Of a stretch of 64,000 bases of DNA, positions 10,153 to 17,693 are shown piece by piece. The stretch is from positions 393,440-457,439 of the forward strand of contig CAWBTF010000012.1 of assembly GCA_963791595.1 (NCBI GenBank). The letters are read 5' to 3'. Positions within the stretch are counted from its first letter, which is position 1; each line of letters opens with the position of its first letter. A program made the position numbers and the translations under genes. The notes beneath the pieces were generated by a model. That model was not told where the DNA came from. It worked only from the letters and a program-made list of their open reading frames with translations, and searched no databases. The DNA comes from JAEMQF01 sp963791595. Lineage in GTDB: Bacteria; Pseudomonadota; Gammaproteobacteria; Burkholderiales; Burkholderiaceae_C.

Positions 10153-11454
10153 ATGATCTACCAATGGTATGAAGCGCATCGCGCGCTGCTGAGTCCGTTC
10201 GCTGAATTTGCAAGCGCCTCGTCCAAGCTGTACACCCATCCGTTGTCGCCACTCGCCCATACGCCGCTCGCGCAGCGCGTATCGGCAGGCCTGGACCTGA
10301 TGCACCGGCTGTCCAAGGAGTACGAGAAGCCGGAGTTCAACATCGTTGCAGTCAACATCGACGGCGTCGACGTCGCGGTGCAGCAACAGCTGACGCTGGA
10401 GAAGCCCTTCTGCCGCCTGCTGCGCTTCAAGCGTTTCACCGACAACTCGGACATGCTGGCGCGCATGAAAGACCAGCCGACGGTGCTGGTGGTATCCCCA
10501 CTGTCAGGCCACCACTCCACCTTGCTGCGCGAAACGATCCGCGAGCTGCTGCGCGACCACAAGGTGTTCGTCACCGACTGGACCGACGCGCGCATGGTTC
10601 CTGAGGCCGCTGGCCCGTTCCACCTCGACGACTATGTGGCCTACGTGCAGGAGTTCATCCGCGAAGTCGGCAACTCGGTGAACGTGATCTCAGTGTGCCA
10701 ACCCACGGTGCCCGTGCTCGCGGCCGTGTCGCTGATGGCGAGCAGCGGCGAAGAGATTCCGCGCACGCTGACGATGATGGGCGGCCCGATTGACGCGCGC
10801 AAGAGCCCGACCGCGGTGAACAACCTGGCGATGAACAAGACCCATGGCTGGTTCGAGCAGAACGTGATCTACCGCGTGCCGGTGAACTACCCCGGCGCCG
10901 GGCGGCGCGTTTACCCTGGCTTCTTGCAGCACTCGGGCTTCATCGCGATGAACCCGGGGCGGCACCTGAAGTCGCACTACGACTACTTCCTCGACCTGGT
11001 GCGTGGCGACGGCGACAGCGCCGAATTCCACCGCGAGTTCTACGACGAGTACAACGCCGTGCTCGACATGCCGGCCGAGTATTACCTGGACACGATCAAG
11101 ACCGTTTTCCAGGACTTCGCGCTCGTCAACGGCACCTGGGAGATCGACGGCCAGCTCGTGCGCCCGCAGGACATCACCGGCACCGCGTTGCTCACAGTCG
11201 AAGGCGAACTCGACGACATCTCCGGCGCGGGGCAGACGCGTGCGGCGCACGACCTGTGCACCGGCATCCCGAAGTCGCGACAGTTCCACTACGACGTGAT
11301 CGGCGCTGGCCACTACGGCATCTTCTCCGGCCGGCGCTGGCGCGAGCTCGTCTACCCGCAGGTGCGCGACTTCATCGCCGCGCACCAAGGCAGCGGCGCA
11401 ATGCGCAGGCCCACCGCTGCACTGAAGAAGAGGCGCGCGAACGGCGCGCGGTGA
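10153..11454 (+). CDS. phaZ: Intracellular poly(3-hydroxybutyrate) depolymerase PhaZ
   Basis: From the ATG at 10153 (GGGAGG nine bases upstream) the product is 433 residues. It belongs to the PhaZa-type intracellular PHB depolymerases, in which a cysteine replaces the usual serine: C182 in SVCQPTVPV is the expected nucleophile, GAGHYGIF carries the histidine, and TVEGELDDISG supplies the acid. It has no signal peptide, consistent with mobilising native granules in the cytoplasm. Its partners phaC and phaB lie 10 kb away in the same window. An RnfB-like gene follows after 10 bp, so the two are probably co-transcribed. Confidence 0.93.
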   Translation: MIYQWYEAHRALLSPFAEFASASSKLYTHPLSPLAHTPLAQRVSAGLDLMHRLSKEYEKPEFNIVAVNIDGVDVAVQQQLTLEKPFCRLLRFKRFTDNSDMLARMKDQPTVLVVSPLSGHHSTLLRETIRELLRDHKVFVTDWTDARMVPEAAGPFHLDDYVAYVQEFIREVGNSVNVISVCQPTVPVLAAVSLMASSGEEIPRTLTMMGGPIDARKSPTAVNNLAMNKTHGWFEQNVIYRVPVNYPGAGRRVYPGFLQHSGFIAMNPGRHLKSHYDYFLDLVRGDGDSAEFHREFYDEYNAVLDMPAEYYLDTIKTVFQDFALVNGTWEIDGQLVRPQDITGTALLTVEGELDDISGAGQTRAAHDLCTGIPKSRQFHYDVIGAGHYGIFSGRRWRELVYPQVRDFIAAHQGSGAMRRPTAALKKRRANGAR

Positions 11455-11464
11455 CAATTCCGGC

Positions 11465-12031
11465 GTGAGTTCTCACGCCACCCTCGCCGAACGCATCGAC
11501 CAGGCGCTGCCGCAAACGCAGTGCAGGCGCTGCGGCTATGACGACTGCCGCGCTTATGCAGTGGCTATCGCCGATGGCGGGGCACCGATCAACCAATGCC
11601 CGCCGGGCGGAGTGGAAGGCGTGGTCCGACTCGCCGCGATCACCGGGCGTGCCGTCACTCACTTGAGCGCAGAACACGGCACCGAGGGGCCCCTGCGGGT
11701 GGCACGCATCGACGAAGCGGCGTGCATCGGCTGTACCCTCTGCGTCGAGGCGTGCCCGGTTGACTGCATCGTCGGCGCACCGAAGATGATGCACGGCGTG
11801 ATCGAGCGCCTTTGCACCGGCTGCGACCTGTGCTTGCCCGTGTGCCCGGTGGATTGCATTTCGATGCACCCTGTGAGCGGCGAGCGCACCGGCTGGCAAG
11901 CGTGGAGCGAAGCGCAAGCGGCGCAGTCGCGCGAACGCTACGCGTTCCATCGATTTCGCATTGAACGCGAACGGGCGGAGCGCGATCAGGTTCTTGCCGC
12001 AAAGAGCCGGGTGCGCGCGCCATCGGCGTGA
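11465..12031 (+). CDS. rnfB: RnfB-like multi-cluster ferredoxin (stand-alone)
   Basis: This 188-residue protein starts at a GTG ten bases after phaZ. It has an N-terminal [4Fe-4S] motif (TQCRRCGYDDC, then INQCPPGG) as in RnfB, followed by two tandem CxxCxxCxxxCP ferredoxin motifs (residues ~85-135). Canonical RnfB carries an N-terminal membrane helix; this one begins at the cluster motif, so it should be soluble or peripheral. No other rnf genes are in the window. Betaproteobacteria often have this orphan form, whose electron partner is unknown to me. The C-terminal tail is charged and not diagnostic. Confidence 0.85.
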   Translation: MSSHATLAERIDQALPQTQCRRCGYDDCRAYAVAIADGGAPINQCPPGGVEGVVRLAAITGRAVTHLSAEHGTEGPLRVARIDEAACIGCTLCVEACPVDCIVGAPKMMHGVIERLCTGCDLCLPVCPVDCISMHPVSGERTGWQAWSEAQAAQSRERYAFHRFRIERERAERDQVLAAKSRVRAPSA

Positions 12032-12047
12032 TTCGGCAGCGCTGCGT

Positions 12048-12794
12048 TCAGCGAAGTGCAATCACCGCCATCAACAGGCCGATCAGCACCGGCTGGTGCA
12101 ACATGTAAAAGCTCAGGCTCCAGCGGCCGAGCGCGGCCAATCCATGCAGCGCTTTCGGCAGCGCGCCTGTCAACCATGCCGCGCGCTTCTCCAGCACCCA
12201 GCGCCCGCTCGCGAACCCCCACCACATCACGCCCAGCCAAGGCAGGATCGGCGCGTAGTCTTCCGTGACGGGCTTGCGCGTGACCAGGCCCACCCAGTTC
12301 GTCCAGCGCGAGTCGAACCAAGGATGCTGCATCAAGTGCGGCAGCGCGATCGCCAACAGACCCGCGAGCCACAGCCACGCTCCCCCGCGGTGGCTGAGCC
12401 GAACCAGGATCAGCATCAGCGCGAATCCGTGCAGCACGCCGAAGCTGATGTAGCTCTTCGGAAACATGATCGCCGAGCCGAAGCTGACGAGCACCGCGCA
12501 GCCGGCGATCCGCGCCCAGCGCCGCCAGAAGCGCTGCCAACTTTGACCCTGCTGCAATGCGATCGCCTGGCCGACCCCGGCGGTGAACATGAACAGGCTG
12601 ACGATCACACTGCGCTGGACGGTCCAGAACGGATCGACGTAGAAGTTCTGCTGCGTGAACTTGAAGTAGGCCAGGTCGAAGCAGAAATGGAACACCGCCA
12701 TCCAGACGATGGCCAGGCCGCGCAGCGCGTCGAGCCGGTCAAAGCGCAACGTGGGCGACGCCGCTTCGCGCGCCGGTTTCTTCAGGCGAACCAC
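12048..12794 (-). CDS. DUF1624 / heparan-alpha-glucosaminide acetyltransferase-like membrane protein
   Basis: The 248-residue product opens with RFDRLDALRGLAIVWMAVFHFCFDL, the signature of the DUF1624 group of acyltransferase-like integral membrane proteins. At least six hydrophobic helices follow, and it ends in FYMLHQPVLIG. Family members are thought to move acyl groups across or at the inner membrane; the substrate here is unknown. Its start overlaps the purL stop by 13 bp on the same strand, and it converges on rnfB with a 16-bp gap. Confidence 0.82.
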   Translation of the reverse strand: MVRLKKPAREAASPTLRFDRLDALRGLAIVWMAVFHFCFDLAYFKFTQQNFYVDPFWTVQRSVIVSLFMFTAGVGQAIALQQGQSWQRFWRRWARIAGCAVLVSFGSAIMFPKSYISFGVLHGFALMLILVRLSHRGGAWLWLAGLLAIALPHLMQHPWFDSRWTNWVGLVTRKPVTEDYAPILPWLGVMWWGFASGRWVLEKRAAWLTGALPKALHGLAALGRWSLSFYMLHQPVLIGLLMAVIALR

Positions 12795-15700
12795 CGGCGT
12801 GCGTTGTCGAACATGCGCATCCAGGGGCTGCGCGCATTCACGTCGCCGCCGGTCCAGCTCATCTGCGCATTGCGAAATACGCGCTCCGGGTGCGGCATCA
12901 GCGCGGTAAAGCGCCCGTCGGGCGTTGTCACCGCCGTCAATCCGCCCGGGCTGCCGTTCGGATTGAACGGGTAGGCATCGGTCGGCTGTCCTTGGTTGTC
13001 AACGAAGCGCATCGCGCGCTGCACCGCTGTTGCATCGCCGCGCTGCGAGAAGTCGGCATAGCCCTCCCCGTGCGCGACCGCGATCGGGATGCGACTGCCG
13101 GCCATTCCCGCAAAGAAAATCGACGGGCCGGGAAGCACCTCCACCAGACTCAAGCGCGCCTCGAATTGCTCGCTGCGATTGCGCGTGAAGCGCGGCCAAG
13201 CCATCGCGCCGGGAATGATCGACGCAAGCGCGGCCATCATCTGGCAGCCGTTGCACACGCCCAGCGCGAGCGTATCGGTGCGGGCGAAGAACGCGGCGAA
13301 CTGGTCAGCCAGAAGTGCATTGAACAGGATCGATCTGGCCCAGCCTTCGCCGGCACCGAGGGTGTCGCCATAGCTGAAGCCACCGCACGCGACCAGGCCC
13401 TGGAACATGTCGAGCCGCGCGCGACCGGCCTGCAGGTCACTCATGTGCACGTCGAAGGTCTCGAACCCCGCACAGTGCATCGCGTAGCTCATCTCGATGT
13501 GGCTGTTCACGCCCTGCTCGCGCAGGATCGCGATCTTCGGGCGGGCGCCGTTGAGGAACGGTGCAGCGATGCGCTCGGTGAGATCGAACGTCGTGTGAAC
13601 GTGCAAACCCGGGTCGTCGGCGCGGCCCCCCGCCGCGTGCTCGGCGTCGGCGCATTGCGGCTCATCGCGCAGCCGGGCAATGCGCCAACTCACGTCGTCC
13701 CAGGCTTGTTGCAGGTCTTGCAGCGCTGCACTGAAGACTGATTTGGCGTCGCGCCACACCTCGACCCGGCGCTCCGTATTCGGCTTGCCGACGACGTGGC
13801 TGATGCGGCTCAAGCCATGCCGGCGCAGCGTGGCCATCACGGTGTCGCGCGCCGTGCTCGGGATCTGAATCACGGCGCCGAGCTCTTCATTGAACAGCGC
13901 TTGCAGCGTCAAGTCGTTGCGCCGCACGCCCACCTGCGCCGCCCAATTCTTCGAGTCCCCGAACTCGGCGCGGCTGTCGGCGATGCCGTCGCTCTGCGTG
14001 ATCAGCATGTCGACGTTCAGGCTCACGCCCAGTTGGCCGGCGAACGCCATTTCGCACACCGTTGCCCACAGACCGCCATCGCTGCGGTCGTGGTACGCGA
14101 GCAGCAGGCCCGCAGCGCGCAATTCATTGATCGCCGCGACGAGTGACTTCAAGGTCTGCGCGTCGACGAGGTCGGGGACCTCGTCACCGAACTGGCCCAG
14201 CACCTGCGCGAAGATCGAACCACCCAGGCGCATGCGCCCGGCGCCGAGGTCGATCAGCACGAGCTGCGTGTCGCCGCGCTGCAATTGCGGTGTCAACGTG
14301 CCGCGTACATCGTCGAGCGACGCGAACGCGGTGACGATCAGCGACACCGGCGAGGTCACTTGCTGCGTGCGGCCGGCGTCGACCCAGCGCGTCTTCATCG
14401 ACAGGCTGTCCTTGCCCACCGGAACGCCGATGCCGAGCGCCGGGCACAAGTCCAACGCCACGGCCTTGACGGTGTCGTAGAGGGCCGCGTCTTCACCCGG
14501 TTCGCCGCACGCCGCCATCCAGTTGCAGCTGAGCTTGACCCGCGACAGCTCGACAGGCGCGGCGAGCAAATTGGTGATCGCCTCGGCGACGGCCATGCGC
14601 CCCGATGCCGGCGCATCCAGCGCCGCCAGCGGCGTGCGCTCGCCCATCGCCATCGCCTCGCCCGCGAAACCCGCATAGTCGCCAAGCGTCACCGCGCAAT
14701 CCGCCACCGGCACTTGCCACGGGCCGACCATTTGATCGCGGTGGCTCAGGCCACCCACCGTGCGGTCGCCGATCGTGATCAGAAAACGCTTGCTCGCCAC
14801 TGTGGGGTGGCGCAACACGTCGAACGCCACCCGGTTCAGTTCGACCACCGACAGGTCGAGCGCCGCACCGCGCCGCGCGATCCGCTGCACGTCGCGCTCC
14901 ATGCGCGGCGGTTTGCCGAGCAACACATCGAGCGGCATGTCGATCGCGCGAGTACCGCCGGGGCCGTCTTCGAGCACGAGCTGCTCGTCGACCGTGGCCA
15001 CGCCAACGACAGCGAACGGGCAACGCTCGCGCTGGCACATCGCCTCCAGCAACGGCAGGTGATCCGGCGCAACCGCGAGCACGTAGCGCTCCTGGCTCTC
15101 GTTGCACCAAACTTCCTTCGGTGCCAGGCCACTCTCCTGAACCGGCACCTTGCGCAGATCGAACACCGCGCCGACACCGGCGCCGTGAACGACTTCGGGA
15201 AACGCGTTGCTCAGGCCACCGGCGCCGACATCGTGAATCGCCAGGATTGGATTGGTCTCGCCCAATGCCCAGCAATGGTTGATGACTTCCTGCGCGCGGC
15301 GCTCGATCTCCGGGTTGCCGCGCTGCACGGAGTCGAAATCCAGCTCCGCCGAGTTCTCCCCGGCGGACAAGGAACTCGCCGCGCCGCCGCCCATGCCGAT
15401 GCGCATTCCCGGGCCGCCCAGCTGTACGAGCAGCGTGCCCGCGGGAAAGCGCAGCTTTTTCGTCTGCGACGCTGCAATCGAGCCCAGGCCGCCGGCAATC
15501 ATGATCGGCTTGTGATAGCCGCGGTGCACCGCCTGCGCATCCGCGCCGACACTTTGTTCGAAGACGCGAAAGTAACCCGCCAGGTTGGGCCGGCCGAACT
15601 CGTTATTGAACGCCGCGCCGCCGAGAGGCCCGTCGATCATGATTTGCAGCGCGCTCGCAATGTGCCCGGGCCGGCCGATGGCGCCGCGCTCCCAGGGCTC

Positions 15701-16780
15701 GTCGGTGCCCGGCAGATGCAGGTTCGAGACGCTGAACCCCGTGACGCCGGACTTGGGCCGCGAGCCGCGGCCGGTGGCGCCTTCGTCGCGGATCTCGCCG
15801 CCGGCGCCCGTTGATGCACCTGAGAACGGTGAGATGGCTGTCGGATGGTTGTGCGTCTCCACCTTCATCAGCACGTGCGTCAGCTCGCGCCGCGCGCCAT
15901 ACACGGGCGCGTTCGTGAAGCCTTGCGGCAGCCAGCGCTCGACTTCGGCGCCCTGCATCACCGCCGCGTTGTCGTCGTACGCGACCACGGTGCGCTGCGG
16001 CGCAAGCGCTTCGGTGTGGCGGATCATTCCGAACATCGAGCGTTCCTGATCTTGGCCGTCGATGATGAAACTCGCGTTGAAGATCTTGTGCCGGCAATGC
16101 TCGCTGTTCGCCTGCGCGAACATCATCAGTTCCACATCGCTCGGGTTGCGCGCGAGCTTCGTGAATGCCCCGACCAGGTAGTCGAGCTCGTCGTCGCTCA
16201 GCGCCAGCCCGAACTCGGTGTTTGCCGCCTCCAGCGCGGCGCGGCCTTGACCCAGCACGTCGATGTGCTGCATCGGCTTGCCCGGCTGTGCGTCGAACAA
16301 GTGTGCGGCGTCGCCGCGCTCGGCAAATACGCTCTCCGTCATGCGGTCGTGCAGCGCTTGCGCCGCGGCCACCCATTCCTCGCGGGAAAGCGGCCGCGCC
16401 GGGCCGAGCAAAGGTTGGGTCAGCGTCAGTCGGTATTCAGTGACACGCTCCATGCGCCGCAGCACCAGCCCACAATTGCGCGCGATGTCGGTGGCCTTCG
16501 AAGCCCACGGCGACACCGTGCCCAGGCGGGGCGCGACGACGATCAGCGCGCCGCCATCGGCGCCTGCGTAAGGCTGACCATAGCGCAGCAGCCCTTGCGC
16601 CTTGTTGACCTCGGCGCGCGACAGAGGCGCGTCGCTGCAAAGCCAATGCACATGACGCGCATGGACCGCGGCAATACGAGGGTTCAGCTCGCGCAGCCGC
16701 GCGAGCATCGACGCCGCGCGAAAACTCGAAAGCGCATTGCCGCCTTCAATGTGGATCAGGTGCTTGGGGGTGGCAGTCAC
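12782..16780 (-). CDS. purL: Phosphoribosylformylglycinamidine synthase, single-chain PurL
   Basis: At 1332 residues this is the large, single-chain FGAM synthase of gammaproteobacteria and betaproteobacteria. In order: an N-terminal PurS-like domain, two ATP-binding AIRS-type modules (ETHNHPTAISPFSG, DGGLWATVCEMAFAG) and a C-terminal glutamine amidotransferase with nucleophile C1176 in GVCNGCQM and the MPHPERVFR histidine. It catalyses step four of purine synthesis: FGAR + Gln + ATP to FGAM + Glu. It is divergent from map, and a short GC-rich hairpin (CGGGCC/GGCCCG, 16818-16833) lies between them. Confidence 0.98.
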   Translation of the reverse strand: MTATPKHLIHIEGGNALSSFRAASMLARLRELNPRIAAVHARHVHWLCSDAPLSRAEVNKAQGLLRYGQPYAGADGGALIVVAPRLGTVSPWASKATDIARNCGLVLRRMERVTEYRLTLTQPLLGPARPLSREEWVAAAQALHDRMTESVFAERGDAAHLFDAQPGKPMQHIDVLGQGRAALEAANTEFGLALSDDELDYLVGAFTKLARNPSDVELMMFAQANSEHCRHKIFNASFIIDGQDQERSMFGMIRHTEALAPQRTVVAYDDNAAVMQGAEVERWLPQGFTNAPVYGARRELTHVLMKVETHNHPTAISPFSGASTGAGGEIRDEGATGRGSRPKSGVTGFSVSNLHLPGTDEPWERGAIGRPGHIASALQIMIDGPLGGAAFNNEFGRPNLAGYFRVFEQSVGADAQAVHRGYHKPIMIAGGLGSIAASQTKKLRFPAGTLLVQLGGPGMRIGMGGGAASSLSAGENSAELDFDSVQRGNPEIERRAQEVINHCWALGETNPILAIHDVGAGGLSNAFPEVVHGAGVGAVFDLRKVPVQESGLAPKEVWCNESQERYVLAVAPDHLPLLEAMCQRERCPFAVVGVATVDEQLVLEDGPGGTRAIDMPLDVLLGKPPRMERDVQRIARRGAALDLSVVELNRVAFDVLRHPTVASKRFLITIGDRTVGGLSHRDQMVGPWQVPVADCAVTLGDYAGFAGEAMAMGERTPLAALDAPASGRMAVAEAITNLLAAPVELSRVKLSCNWMAACGEPGEDAALYDTVKAVALDLCPALGIGVPVGKDSLSMKTRWVDAGRTQQVTSPVSLIVTAFASLDDVRGTLTPQLQRGDTQLVLIDLGAGRMRLGGSIFAQVLGQFGDEVPDLVDAQTLKSLVAAINELRAAGLLLAYHDRSDGGLWATVCEMAFAGQLGVSLNVDMLITQSDGIADSRAEFGDSKNWAAQVGVRRNDLTLQALFNEELGAVIQIPSTARDTVMATLRRHGLSRISHVVGKPNTERRVEVWRDAKSVFSAALQDLQQAWDDVSWRIARLRDEPQCADAEHAAGGRADDPGLHVHTTFDLTERIAAPFLNGARPKIAILREQGVNSHIEMSYAMHCAGFETFDVHMSDLQAGRARLDMFQGLVACGGFSYGDTLGAGEGWARSILFNALLADQFAAFFARTDTLALGVCNGCQMMAALASIIPGAMAWPRFTRNRSEQFEARLSLVEVLPGPSIFFAGMAGSRIPIAVAHGEGYADFSQRGDATAVQRAMRFVDNQGQPTDAYPFNPNGSPGGLTAVTTPDGRFTALMPHPERVFRNAQMSWTGGDVNARSPWMRMFDNARRWFA

Positions 16781-16863
16781 GCTGGAGCTTGAAGCGGCGA
16801 AGTGGCGCGAGCGGGGCCGGGCCTGTCGGCCCGCGGCGAAGCAGGGATTTTACGGGCCCAGTA

Positions 16864-16869
16864 GATAAT
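16864..16869 (+). promoter_or_regulatory. -10 box of map, suggesting a leaderless mRNA
   Basis: GATAAT (or TAGATAAT from 16862) lies only 8 nt before the map ATG, and no Shine-Dalgarno sequence is present. If it is the -10, transcription would start at or next to the ATG. The -35 region is poor. Confidence 0.45.
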
Positions 16870-16877
16870 CCCGGCCC

Positions 16878-17681
16878 ATGACGATCACGATCAAGAGCCC
16901 CGCCGATGTGGAGGGCATGCGGGTTGCCGGGCGCCTTGCCTCCGAAGTGCTGGACATGCTCACGCCCCATGTGGTGCCAGGCGTCACAACCGACCAACTC
17001 GACAAGCTGGCACACGACTACATCGTGAATGTGCAGGGCACGATTCCCGCACCGTTGAACTACGCGCCGCCGGGCTACACGCCGTACCCGAAATCGATCT
17101 GCACCTCGGTGAACCATCAGGTGTGCCACGGCATTCCGAACGAGCGCCCGCTGAAAAGCGGTGACATCGTCAACATCGACGTGACCGTCATCAAAGACGG
17201 CTGGCACGGCGACACGAGCCGCATGTTCGTCGTCGGCTCGGGCTCGATCGCGGCCAAGCGCCTGTGCCAGCTGACGTATGAAGCGATGTGGCGCGGCATC
17301 AGCCGCGTCAAGCCCGGCGCACGCCTGGGCGACGTGGGCCACACGATCCAGAGCTTCGCCGAGGGCAACGGTCTGTCGATCGTGCGCGAATTTTGCGGAC
17401 ACGGCATCGGCCGGCGCTTTCACGAGGAGCCGCAGGTGATGCATTACGGGCGCCCCGGCACACAGGAAGAGCTGGTGCCGGGGATGATGTTCACGATCGA
17501 GCCGATGATCAACGCCGGCCGGCGCGACGTGCGCGAAACCGGCGACGGCTGGACCATCGTGACACGCGACCGATCGCTCTCCGCGCAGTGGGAACACACG
17601 GTGCTCGTCACGGAAACGGGCTACGAGGTGATGACGCTTTCGGCCGGCAGCCCTGCGCCGCCTTCGTTCATCACCGGCTGA
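16878..17681 (+). CDS. map: Type I methionine aminopeptidase
   Basis: The 267-residue protein removes the initiator methionine from nascent chains. The five metal ligands D101, D112, H175, E208 and E239 are all present, with the supporting H83 in CHGIP. The lack of an N-terminal extension marks it as the short type I form. It starts a run (map, glnD, selU) on the plus strand; glnD begins 12 bp after its stop. The upstream sequence suggests a leaderless transcript. Confidence 0.96.
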   Translation: MTITIKSPADVEGMRVAGRLASEVLDMLTPHVVPGVTTDQLDKLAHDYIVNVQGTIPAPLNYAPPGYTPYPKSICTSVNHQVCHGIPNERPLKSGDIVNIDVTVIKDGWHGDTSRMFVVGSGSIAAKRLCQLTYEAMWRGISRVKPGARLGDVGHTIQSFAEGNGLSIVREFCGHGIGRRFHEEPQVMHYGRPGTQEELVPGMMFTIEPMINAGRRDVRETGDGWTIVTRDRSLSAQWEHTVLVTETGYEVMTLSAGSPAPPSFITG

Positions 17682-17693
17682 GCGTTCATACCC

